From Theristus sp. LFF4_11 (taxonomy: Eukaryota > Nematoda > Chromadorea > Monhysterida > Xyalidae), in assembly GCA_030248135.1 (NCBI GenBank), contig JASANC010005521.1, positions 40,833 through 104,832 of the forward strand: 64,000 bases of DNA. The letters are read 5' to 3'. A program made the translations under genes and the position numbers. The notes beneath the pieces are model-generated. The model ran no database searches, was not told the DNA's origin, and worked only from the letters and a program-made list of their open reading frames with translations. This document shows positions 26,345-37,475 of this stretch, piece by piece; position 1 is the stretch's first letter, and each line of letters opens with the position of its first letter.

Positions 26345-26697
26345 AAGCACGCCCCCCACCGATTCCGGAAACCCGAAGGTACCAAACTCCGGTGGGATTG
26401 GGGAACGGACGGCTCACCATCCCGTGGAACCAATACCCTCGCCACGTGAGGGGGACAGCCTCTAAGCCCCGCTCTGTCCTGGGGGCACCAGTGATCTTAG
26501 CCCGATTTCGGTTTCGGTGGCCTGCGGTCGCTATATCCCCGCAGGGCAGCGAATCCGAAAGCTTTAGTTGAAAACGAGTGTAGTTATTGGAGTAGAGAGC
26601 TACACTGGCGGCAGTTTGTCATCCTCCGTGGGGGATCGAACCCGTCACCTTCTGAGTTAAAGGCGAACGTGCTAACCACCGGGCCACGGAGGCGACG
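26345..26697 (-). repeat. tRNA-derived SINE
   Basis: Read on the minus strand it begins with a tRNA-like head (GCCTCCGTGGCCCGGTGG..GGTTCGATCCC..CCACGGAGG) with recognisable A and B box promoters and a near-complete acceptor stem. The D stem and anticodon loop do not fold canonically, so it is not read as a working tRNA. A 280-bp unrelated body follows. A truncated second copy of the body at 1032-1122 supports a dispersed SINE family. Confidence 0.7.
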
Positions 26698-27322
26698 ATT
26701 TTATTTTTTTCACATTTTCATTTTTAATCAGTGTCTTTGTGTGTTCACAATTCCAGATCTTGTTTGCTGATTTATAGTTTTTGAAATTAGCAAAAACTTG
26801 CATAAAAATTGCCTTTTTGACCTCGACAGTGCCGCCATATGGAAGTAATTCGGGACTCGGGCGGGACGTCGGCGTCGGGAGGGGAGGGGTTGCACATCAA
26901 ATGGGGTTCTTCTGAGTTTGACTCTCTCCTGACTGATTTGGCACAATTTTAGTCTTCCAATTTTTTTAACAAAAAAACGATCACGATTTTTGTTTCTTAA
27001 CAACCCTACTCACCATCTCCATTTGCTTTACTCACTCCTCTGCACATGCACCAACAAAATATAATCCCTTAACGTCGACGAAGTGCTAAACTGCGTTTCT
27101 CAGCTGCGTGCGTGCAGGCACAAAGTGATTGATTTTCAAAGAGATGGATATGGATATCTGCACCACAACACAGCCATTTATTTTCGTGTGCCTAGGAACA
27201 CTGCACTCAGCTCTGAAATGTTGAAAAAAAAAATTTTCAAAATTTCAGTTGCGGAACAATTAAAATTGATTGTGACTGAATGACAATTGAGTTGACAAAA
27301 ATGACTTGAGAAAATCATTTGA

Positions 27323-27823
27323 TTGCAATTGAGCGTTTTTTCACGCACACCGATGGGTAAGTTGATAATTGCATTTTGGCTTTTTAACCAATTTTTATTT
27401 TCAGTCATAAGTGAGAGTCACTATCATGGAGAGCGACGCGGCTTTGTTGACTTTTTTCGTGCCCACCCCACAGTAGTCTTTTTCGACCCGTATTGGAATT
27501 TTTTCGTCGTTCTGGAGTTTTTCAAACCTGAGCTCAGATCGCGTATGTTTTGTTTTGTTTTTTTTTTAATTCGTTTTCTAGGTATTCTTTTAGCGATGAT
27601 TGGTGATTTTCTTCTTTCACAAATTGACTGGCCTTTTACCAAAAAACAACGCTTGCTGTACGGTGGTAGCAACCAGATCGAAACTTTAAGTTCAGTCTCA
27701 ATCTGCCCTCTGCCCAGTTTTACCATTCAGCCGCCAAACAAAGCACAGTGGTTTTGTTTGTTTGTTTGTTGTTGTTGTTCACTGCCGCCGAGGCCTCATG
27801 TGCCATCGTGTTCATTGTTCTAA
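27323..27823 (+). other. Open frame of unknown significance
   Basis: A 166-codon open frame with a hydrophobic start, downstream of the SINE cluster. I do not recognise it. Composition is F/L/C-rich, an internal GTAAG..TTTTCAG pair could be spliced, and there is no supporting neighbour. It may be chance. Confidence 0.15.
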
Positions 27824-28184
27824 ACGATACGACGGTCAAGTTGAACAGAAGAACAATCCAATGCTGTTTTGCCGTTCAAAACACATCTTCTTTTTTAAAG
27901 TTCGAAGCGTTCAGTGCGTCTATGGGCTGGCCGTGTTTACAATTTATTGTTCAACAAGCATGCAGACTCAAATCAGAAAATGGAATGGAGGGCTCGACTG
28001 CTCGTTCTACAAATATAATGCGCTCGTAATACACTAAATTGCGTTTTTTAGAAAGTTTATACAAAGCAGAGAGTAACTGAACATGACGGACTGCACGAGC
28101 TTTTGCTGTTGCATTCGAATGGTTTGAACCAACTGCTTGAAAGAACCAGGAAAGTTTTGTTTGCAACGTTGCCGTTTTGTTGTG

Positions 28185-29677
28185 TCAATGATTATAGAGG
28201 CCGTTGTCCGATCGATGATTGTTTTCGGTGACCAACGGAGTTTGCATTTCGGGCGCATAAGAGAGCGCGCGTTTTCGCAGTTGATCTGCGATGACGGTTT
28301 GTTTTCGTTGATTCGGTAGTGGCAACAGGCTGGTCACTTCCTGGCGACACTTGATTGCTGCCTTGGTGGCGGATCGCATCTCTGGATTGAAACAGAGATA
28401 GACGGGCAGTCGTGACACGCCGCCACTGATGGTCATCAGTGACACGATGTCGCCGCTGTACATGTAGAACTGCATGTAGTCGGTGAGCAGCTGGTGGTGG
28501 TCCCAGAACTCCCAAATGGTCACGAGCACGTGCAATGAATTGGCCAGCAGATACGTGCACACGACCACTACCAACATACGGGTCGCCCGTTGCACGCGGT
28601 GCTGCAGGTTTTTTGAATCATTCGCGCGTTTTGTGTAAAAAGTGCCGATTTAAAAAGAATAAGCGAATTGCGAATCAAAACTCGAAACCGACCTTTTGTT
28701 CTTCGCGAGTATTCACGAGAGCAGACAAGGTCGTTCGAGAAGTCTTTGGAAGTTGCTGCTTGCGGAGCACAAAAATGATTGCCACGTTCAATGCAAACAA
28801 CATTGAGAACGGAATGAGCACACAGACAATGTTTCGCGCGTAGAAGCGATACCAGGATCCGAGCCAATCTAGCCACTGCGTTACTCGAACTTCATTGTCG
28901 GCAAATTCAGGATGCAGGATTTCACCGGTGCAGTTTGTCAGAATCGGGTCCACCTGCGTGCAGTTTTGATCAATACATACCGTTGTAAATCAGAAAGGAA
29001 GACTGTTACTGTGCGTATCATTGAGCACTTACCTGGAACTCCACGTATACAGGACCTTTGATGACCAGTCCAATCACCAGTGCTGAAAGACAACACAGGG
29101 GTCGCCGACGTCTCATACAGCTCAAAAGCGTTTTCACTTTTGCTGTGATCAGAAGACGTTCGAGTGTCGCTAGTACAATCAAATATGCGCCAGTAACTGC
29201 GCTGACGTGCGACAGTGCAATTACTGCACGAAAGTAGTGAAACCAAGCACTGAAATGAAGTTTTGAAAAATTATTTGATAAAGAAGCGTCGAATGAATGA
29301 GTTTTGTAAATGCATTATAATTAATTTGTGGCGTGTTGCACTCACACATGGATGATGTGCCAGAAAGCCGGATTATTTCCGTGGTAGACTTCGAGAAAGT
29401 TTCGCACGCACGCCAACAACAGGAATGCGACTGCCATTGATACGTCGGCGATGGATAGAAAGATCAAGTACAAGTAGTTGGATGAACGATGTTTGCGTGA
29501 ACGAATCAATGACCAAAAGATGAGCGTATTTAGGATGATGCTCGTTGTCGCTATCACAGAGCCAGGCAGCAGCAACAGTAGTCGACTGTGCGCCACCTCC
29601 AGACTGTACCATGCGCATGGATGGTCATAACGGAGCTGCGTGATGCCTTCTTCAGTCAGTGTTTTATTGCCGTACAT
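28185..29677 (-). CDS. Rhodopsin-class GPCR, neuropeptide (FMRFamide/myosuppressin) receptor-like
   Basis: Four exons, 29677-29346, 29249-29033, 28953-28693 and 28601-28185, give 408 residues with all phases matching. The N-terminus has an NKT glycosylation site at residue 4. TM1 (LLLLLPGSVIATTSIILNTL) and TM2 (NYLYLIFLSIADVSMAVAF) are in exon 1. TM3 ends in VLATLERLLIT in exon 2. TM5 (NIVCVLIPFSMLFALNVAII) is in exon 3, and TM6 and TM7 are in exon 4. The layout fits invertebrate peptide receptors of the FMRFamide/DMSR type, which signal through G proteins at the plasma membrane; the ligand cannot be told. Oddities: the D/ERY motif reads Glu141-Arg142-Leu143. The NPxxY position in TM7 reads Arg-Leu-Pro-Val-Tyr (334-338), with only the Tyr kept. 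The tail is basic and polar. Confidence 0.85.
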
Positions 29678-32600
29678 TTTGTTCTGTCGCCAATCGTGTC
29701 AACGATGTTAGTCTTAAAAACATCAGAACTTAAGAGCGATAGTTTTGAAAAATAATAGCCCTTTGAGTTTGGCTCCTTCGTCCGGATTCAAACACGCACA
29801 CTGAGAAGAGCTACACAATTTAGATCCCAGTGTGTATGTTGGTGAGTCGCGTTCTGTCGTTGAAGCTGCTGTTTCTGCTAAATTGACCAATGGAATTATA
29901 TTGCAGCATTCAGAGATATTGTACATGTATGTGCAAACAAACCTTCTAGCGGGTGAAAGTTTTGCGGCGCATTGTACTTGTACCCACATGTGGTCAGTCG
30001 CCAAGCCAGAAAAAGGGCATAATTTCCTTTATTGGTGCGCAGGGCATGCACTGCGGTGCGGGTTCAGATTGAGTTTCGCTCGTGTCTTTGTTTAAAACTA
30101 ATAAATAGGTTCACCTTACCAGCGTATGTGTTACACTTGCGCACTTGCTTGGCCTGAGGTTATGAAAATCCGCAAAAAAACAGTTTGGGCGTGAATGTGG
30201 AGACCAAACAAAGTTATGTGCTCGTCGTTGAGAACTACACAAAGGCAGTTTTGATTAATGCGGCTTGGCCATGACTATGCTACATAGCCTGCTTCATTTG
30301 TCGGTGTATAAAGTAACGGTTTTCATCATCGATCATAATTTTAAAGACCATGAACAAGAAAATATTGACAGGTCACTCAGTGAGCGTGGAAGTGTCACGC
30401 GTGCAAAACAAGGGTTGCAAAACAATATATGCTTCAGCTGACAACAACAAAGACATTTTTTGCTTGTCAATTAAAAATAAATCCAAAGTGTCGATTTCAT
30501 GGCAGCGTTCTAATGTTAGATAAGCCGTGTTCGGACATGATGTGCTGACACTACAAGCATGGTGGCCCTACCCTCAGTTGCATCGTATACATTGTTTTTG
30601 GTCATGTGAAAGTGCTGACATGAAGCAGCTCAGCTAGTAATGTAGAATAATGTATAACCAGTAACCAATTGGATTACAACTGTACATTGCGGGTAAAAGT
30701 AATTGAAAAATTCAATTGCACTGACTACGTACGTAGATACTTGCCATTTCAGAAGAGTACGTTTGGGGTTTTTGAGAATCCCGAAGGACAGCTGATAGAA
30801 AAACTGCATGTGTTAAAAAACACAGCGTTAAAAGAAACAGATTAGATTATTAAGTCTGATGACAGTGATGAAAAACTGCATCAGTACATTTTTTCAGAAA
30901 CTTTCAGTTGACGAACTTCGATTGCGATTTGAGAAACAACGTTTGGCGGAAACTGGCCAAACAAGCTTTGGGTAGTAGAGTGCGATTAAGAAAAGCTAGT
31001 CTTGTGTAAAACAGCTTTTAGTGGCAACTCAATCGTCTCTTTTAGTGTCTGCATGCCCCGACTAATGTCACCGCATTGCCAATAGGACATTTGATGGAAA
31101 GGCAATTGAGTCAACATTAGAACAAACTGTAGTTTTCTAAAATTGCACTTTAGTTTGATCTAAGTCACTCATTTGAACACAACTGTTCGATTAGTTCAAG
31201 TAAGTGGACAACCGAGTAGAAGCAAACCGGATCAGAAACGATTTTACCAATATGAACAATAAAATGGTTTTATATTGTGATCGTGGAAACAAGCATGCAT
31301 TAGATGAAGCAAAACACTGTTTTCGGAAACGACCGTCAACCGAGTAGCATTCGCCACTTTAATCAAGCGTACAAAAAGCTATTTGTTCACTTCAAAACGT
31401 ACTTTGCAGCTGCATTGTGCATACAAGACATTTGGCTCACTGAAAACAAACAATAACTTTTTGGCCGCTATTTCTCAGAATTTCAAGGAAACACATTAAA
31501 CAAATGGCTTCGATTCTTGTCTGAAATTCGTTTTTTTCGTTCACTGTGAACGTTTGTAACCCTCGTCGTTAAAGTTGAATTCATAGCACAAAGAAACGAA
31601 ACGCGGCAATCAAGAAACAATTGCTTAAACAGGTTCAACATTTGCTAAGTTAGTGTTGTCGTACCATAAAAAACGCTGTAACACACGGTGTGTATGACGC
31701 GTGGGTGCTGCGTGGCTGGAATGTACCGGTTCTAAAAACATTGGTCATGCATAAGCTTTGTCCGGCAGGCTGTAATGCTACATTGTAGGTATATGGTTTA
31801 TTTATGAAGTTGACTTCTGGCCGTAACATTTTTGCCAATCAAAAGTAAAAAGAAGAAAAAATCTTCAAAATATTAGGTTGTATTTTGTTACATATTTGCT
31901 TTGAATAATCGCTTGGAAAAAGGTCGCTTCATTATGTGAGTGGGGTTCCTCTGTAAAAAAGAACAGCTAGCGTGAAGTTGCTACATGATGTACATACGTG
32001 TGTCTAGTTGGACCATGACTGATCATGTGGAAAACTGAAATTCGTAGCGGGTTATGCGTTTGGGTGTGTGTGTATATATAAGCCAGCTCATTGTACTTTT
32101 TACAGTAAACAGTGGCAACATGACATCAGCAAACGAGGATTATCGTCGCACATTGGCGCAGGTCAGAAATGTGTGCAGTTCCACTGTATCGTGCAGCTTT
32201 AATAATGCGAAGCATGAACATAAACCACAAATTTTTGTGAGTTCGTTTAACCGGATGCAGTAAATTATTATATTAGCGAAACTGTCATCGCAGCTGTATT
32301 CACAATTGTGTGGGTTTATGTGTGGCGCTATAATAAGCGGCTGACTATTAGCCATTAAACTGACACTACTTGCTGTGTTGTTCCACAGAGGGCATTGCTT
32401 TGTGTGATGGTTTGCGTTGCGTATGTTACATTATCAGTCAATTGTCAGAACTGCGTGCATATTGCACGGTGGCAAGGCTCACATACGTTTAATTACAAAT
32501 TCCGTTTTACTTTCTAGTTTTCATAGTTTATACATTTGATGAAGCAGTCATCAATGTTGCAATACGAAAGGACATTTTAAAAAACCACGCCACGGTTGCA

Positions 32601-32754
32601 ACGGAACATGAAACAAAACATGAAATCGGTGTAAATACCCGTATGATGACGCTTGTTCGATGATTGCAAACAACATACTATGTTATGATAATTGTGGTTT
32701 GCCTGTTTTTTTGCGGTATCATTCGCAGTCGTCAGTCGTCGTCACAAGCAGTCT
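29678..32754. other. Intergenic, about 3 kb
   Basis: Between the 5' end of the GPCR gene and the 3' end of the MAM gene, both on the minus strand. I see no coding signal. The promoter of the GPCR should lie in its left part, but no motif stands out. Confidence 0.4.
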
Positions 32755-35700
32755 TTATGGACATGGCGAAATGTGAATGTCGTCGACGCCGACAGCGACG
32801 TATTCGTTTGCGATGCCCGTGTGTTCGGCGACAATGAAGAACTGTAACGCAGAACACATCTGCGCTTCTTTATATTACACACATTTCATCATTCGACAAT
32901 TGATTCTCAATTCTTCGTATGACCATTAATTTATATTTTGAATTATGCTAATCTCCTCAATCGATCATACCTTTGTGAAGCCGGGAACCATCAGCACTTT
33001 CACCGAATTCCAACGGCGTAAATTTTCACCGTCCAATTGCGTGAGCACGTTGCGACACCGGCGCAGAGTGCTCAAATAGCGTCTACCGATGATCAAGTCG
33101 TCCAGCCAGCTGTCGAAGCAGACGCGAATTCGCGTGCCGAGACCGGCGCTGTACAGCTGCAACTTCAGATGCGCCACTCGTTCGAGTTGAAAGTGTGGAC
33201 TCTCGACGACCGCCACTGAGTTGATGCTGTTACGCTTCAGCAGCACACCGAGGTAGTAGCCGGTGTTGGATTCTGCAGCAGCAACGCGGTGCTGGGTGGT
33301 TGGCGTTAATTATCCACTTATATTTCATTCAAACAACCATGGAAAGTCGATGTTGAACGAACCCGGCTGAACATCAGTGAGCTTGCTAATTGGTCGACCG
33401 AAGCCAATTTGTCGTCGCGACCAGAATGCTGTCTGATAGAACGTTCCTTGGCGATAACCGCAGTAATCTCCTGAAATATTCGCTGCGCAACGTGAAAAAC
33501 AAAACAAACCCGAAAGACACGATCAGAAAGTGGGCGTCACAAACGTTCAAAATCGCAGTTCAGACTGCGACACATCGTTTGCCCCGTTTGATATTCTGGC
33601 AGCGTAACCCAGCTGAAAAGACAGTTATAAACGAATAGGGACATGCGACCGATTGATGTTGCACACATGCACGGCTGAAAATCTAAAAGTGGCATACTCC
33701 GTTTTGGATTCGAGTACAGTTTCTTTATCGACCGTTGCCAACGGCTTTTGCACCGGTGTCAGTGGTTCCGGTATCGGCGTGAATGAAGTAACGGGACTGA
33801 CGAGCGAGACGCGCGTCTGTGCGAGTGCGTGCGATGCGGGCGTGAATCTGTTGAAATGCGACCGCTGCGTGTGTGGTTCGTTGGTGTCCGATTCTGCGAT
33901 AAATGATGCTGTGATTAAACGCGCGGACACGTGTCTCGTTGCTGGGGGTGTTGTTGTGACAGTCGTTGTCGGTCTTGTCGTCGTCGTTGTCGTCGTCGTC
34001 GTCGTCGTCGTCGTCGTTGTCGCTTTTCTCGTTGTTGTTGTTGTTGTAGTTGTATGTGGTTTTGTTTTCAGTTTTGTTACTGGCACTGCACCGAATCCGC
34101 GGAAACTATCTGCTGTACCTTTCAAAGTGCTTCCAAAACTTGGAATGCTGCTTCTGTCTGTAGCATCAGCAGCAATCGTCTCGCCTGGGGTGCAAATGTC
34201 ACCAAAATAGGCGAGTTCATCAATAACGACATAGTGCGCACGCTGTGTTGGAGCGGATGGATAGATAGCGTTAATGTGGATCTGCAATAAAAAAATGCGG
34301 TTTATTTGCGGAAAACAATAAGGGAAGCGTTTGTGTTTGCACACTTCAAATGGCATTCCGATGGCACCGGGAAAATCGACGGCGACTGGTCCCGGGTACT
34401 CGCTGTGACTGGCATTTAGTGGTTGATTGCAGTAGAACTTTGCATGATCAGGAAAACTGACGATACACACTTGCACGTTGGCGTCAGGTGTCGTCCAATA
34501 TTTCAGAAGCAACTGCAACTTTTAGAATTTGAGCTTGTCAACTGTCATATGACCTTTGGCTGACTGAACTGCTAGATGTCTAGTAAGCAGACCTGCCCTG
34601 TCGTTTTCTGGCACCATATCGGATCGGACATGAAGAAATTCTTGTTCGCTTGAATTGGAAAGTTGACGAGCGCCGGCAGTGTCAACGTTTTCAGCTTCAT
34701 CAGTGTGGCGTCCGCGGTTACGGTTGCATTTGTTATCGGCATCCACGGCGCCTCGCTTGCAGAGCCTAGCCAGTGTTTAGCAATTACAAAGACTGTTGTT
34801 TTGGTGTTCATAACAGCGACACTAACCCCAACGACACGGATACTCGCTTGTGTAGTCGAACGTGTCACAAATCAGATCGTCAGTGCTCGTGATGAAGTCT
34901 GCTCTCCGCCTGTCCACCCTGCCGTCGTCGGTGCCGAGCTCACGAACGGCGGCCGTTGGCAGTGGCGTCGTCGTAGTGGGCGTCGTTGTCACTGGCGTGC
35001 TCGCAGGCGTGCTCGCGTCCACGGACGGCTGGCACAGTTGACCGCTGTACTGGATGGTGTCAATTGACAGGAAGCCACGTCCGACGCCGGTCATTGAAAT
35101 CTGTAAATGGCATGCGAGGCGCGTGTTTCATCGTCGCGATGCACCGGTGTGTGCGCACGGATGAAAACGACATGCAACGACAGGCAACCTTGAACGGCTC
35201 TTGCGATCCGGGTATGGCGACGGACGCGTAGCCGGCCACATGCGTGCCAGTGTTCAAATCCTGGCAGTAGAACGACTGCTGGCCGAACTGGTCCATTTGA
35301 CAGATGCGAACGCCGATGTCCGTCGTCTTCCAGTACTGAAACTGCAGCACTCCGTGGCCTTTCTGGCAGGCGACCGTCGCGCTGACCAATCGATCCGGCG
35401 GGTCGCCGTTGGCGTGCAGAAACACAAACGGTGCTCTTGCTGTGCATGTCGTAAAGAAGCACAGTTGAACGAGCTCTTGGAATTTAGTTCAGCATATTTG
35501 TTGTTGTATTCTACGAAAAAGTGGCAGGTTCAAGGCGAAAACACCATCAGTATTTAGTCCGTACGCACACTGCGTGCGCAAACTAATCGTGTCCGTAATG
35601 CATTAAGATAGCACACATGACACAATTTCTAAATCGCGTGGCCATTTTTAAGTGTCGTGTCCGTGCGTACGCACAAAAAAACGAATTGCTAAATGCCCGT

Positions 35701-36106
35701 TTGCACGAAGCCGCTGTGACCGTGTGTAGAAGTGCAAACCGCGCGAACGTACTTGGCAGCGCGAGGGCCTGCGTGGCCGCCAGCACCTGCAGCATGTCGG
35801 GCAGCTCCGGCGCCCATTTCCACTCGTTGCCGGCCAGCCCTTCCGAGTACCAGTAGCATGGCCGGCTGAAGTCGCAGCCGAGATAGTCCAGTTTGTTCAG
35901 CGGCTCCGTGCGTGGCAGGCTTCGCAGCCGCTCCACCCTGATCGACCCGTTCAGTAGCAGCGCAATGCCGACATTCATGAACTTCTGCAGGAAGATGTTC
36001 GTTGCTGCCCTTGGATTTGAAATGCCCGTGCGAACCTCGTTCACGAGCTGACCGAAATTGCCGAGCGATGAAAGCGCCATCCTGCGTCGATGGCGCCGCA
36101 GAAAAT
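32755..36106 (-). CDS. Secreted or surface protein with three MAM-like domains
   Basis: Exons on the minus strand: 36106-35753, 35439-35189, 35100-34827, 34765-34687, 34648-34543, 34512-34345, 34281 to about 33640, 33470-33363, 33272-32971 and 32841-32755. Three MAM-like modules follow each other. Each has an opening Cys-aromatic segment (CDFSRPCYW, CDTFDYTSEYPCRW, DYCGYRQG), a beta core with a W/Y-containing strand (LQFQYWKTTDIGVRIC, LLLKYWTTPDANVQVC, LKLQLYSAGLGTRIRVC), and a closing strand (IDTIQYSGQLC, VIDELAYFGDIC, VGVDDIHISPCP). The stop follows at 32755. A threonine-rich, mucin-like linker lies after module 2. MAM domains mediate extracellular adhesion. The first exon or signal peptide is not located. 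The border near 34543/34512 implies an implausible 30-nt intron, and the 3' end of the linker exon is unresolved. Confidence 0.75.
33955..34025. repeat. Trinucleotide repeat (GTC/GTT)n inside coding exon
   Basis: About 70 bp of GTC/GTT units on the plus strand encode the threonine run of the MAM protein on the minus strand. It is in frame and therefore likely length-variable. Confidence 0.7.
35585..35700. repeat. Dispersed repeat shared with 63412-63530
   Basis: About 110 bp shares TTTCTAAATCGCGTGGC and a TTTTTAAGTGTC block, in the same orientation, with the sequence at 63412-63530. In this copy it lies in an intron of the MAM gene. No terminal repeats were recognised. Confidence 0.55.
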
Positions 36107-37475
36107 CTGAAATTTTGCCAGACGAGTTGTAAATAAAAGACGAGTAATAACAAATTCCGGCTTGTGAATAAACCGAAAATACATTAATTGAAAATAAAAC
36201 AAGTTAAAAAACCGAACAACTTTTTTTTCAAAACAATAGTCCATCTGACGAAAAACGTTAATCAACGATAAACAACTTCACTTGAGAAAACAGTGTCTAA
36301 ACAAAAGTGAATAAAATAAAGGATCGGATGCGCTTGCAGAGGAGAACAAAGAGACGCCTGATGGTATTATTTGTAAATTAGGTAAATTTCTGAATGTTAA
36401 CATTGTTGAATCTGTGCGTGTGATTCTATCGTTCAAGCGACAACGCGTTGAAAGTACTGTCTACTGGTCACACACGGCGTCAAATCAATTTACGGTTGTG
36501 TGCAGGTAAAGTCGCAAGTGACAAAATTGAAACGGCGTGCATCGATACTGAAAAATCACACTTGCACTGATCACAGTGCTACGGCTGGTCCGCTCCGTCA
36601 TGCCATTTCGACAACAACCGAATAGTTATAATGTTTCTATCTCTCTGTGGTTGTTGTGTCCGCAAGTGTGTTTGTGCGATCTTCCCTTCCGATTTCCACA
36701 ATTGCCACACCTGTGCAAGGAGCGACCTTAAAACTTGCACTATACGCGTGCGTTTGCGCATTCGGTGATGTTGTTACGTTGTTGGCAGTAAAAGAATAAT
36801 ACGCAGTTCTACAAACTGGATCGATAAAGTTTCTATCAGTCACTCCATAAATCATCGATCAATTTTTGGAAAAAAGTAATGATCATCAATTTCTGCCCAA
36901 CACACACTTTTATGCAAGCGTACGTGTAATCAGTTTTCAATCAACGGACGATGTTAACAGCTAAGAGCGAGTCAAGACCATGCGTAGTAAAATAAGCATT
37001 TGCAAAGTTTGCATGAGAAGTCTGACTTCACTTCAATTCGTTCCACGCTTGAATGAGTTCCAGTTGTTGTGAAAACGAAATTGTATGTAATGCAATGTAC
37101 CTGTTGTGGTAAAGTTGTGCGGTTGCAAAAAAATCGAGCAAAAAATTTATCACGGCGTGCCGATCCACCATTATTTTGCACACGAGCATGTTGCATTATT
37201 GCAAGAGCAACAACAACTTGATGCTACCATGCGAGCCTGTATGATAACCAAAAAAACGAATTGGCTCCATACTTTTAAATTTTTGCACTTTGAGAGCAAA
37301 GATAAAACCCGTGATGTGCTGTGTTGTGACTGATCAAAGCTGAACAGCAGTGTTAAAACAGCATTGCTTTTGCGTTCATTTCGCTGTTTACGATGTACGT
37401 TTTTTTGTTTTTTCTAACACCCAAGCGACCACTGTACATCGTGGTTGATCACGTTAACAAAGAATTGAACTAACA
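36107..37475. other. Divergent intergenic region
   Basis: Lies between the leftward MAM gene and the rightward aminotransferase gene, so it may hold both promoters. No exon or clear motif recognised. Confidence 0.4.

Larger units (their letters stand above)
24900..27010. mobile_element. Cluster of nested and rearranged hAT-like elements
   Basis: Sequence from 25145-25580 and 26055-26275 matches the intact element at 48605-49313. It ends at the same terminus, AACAACCCTA, near 26272. Segment 25010-25130 is an inverted copy of the part at about 26100-26210. The stretch 26885-27007 is another diverged 3' end of the family. Two younger insertions (25590-26054 and 26345-26697) interrupt it. Confidence 0.65.

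Noticed and set aside
26617..26697. Functional tRNA gene on the minus strand
   Set aside because: A and B boxes are good, but the D stem and anticodon arm do not form a standard cloverleaf, and a SINE body shared with another locus follows.
33653..34210. Plus-strand valine-rich frame
   Set aside because: Antisense reading of the threonine-rich linker exon of the MAM gene.
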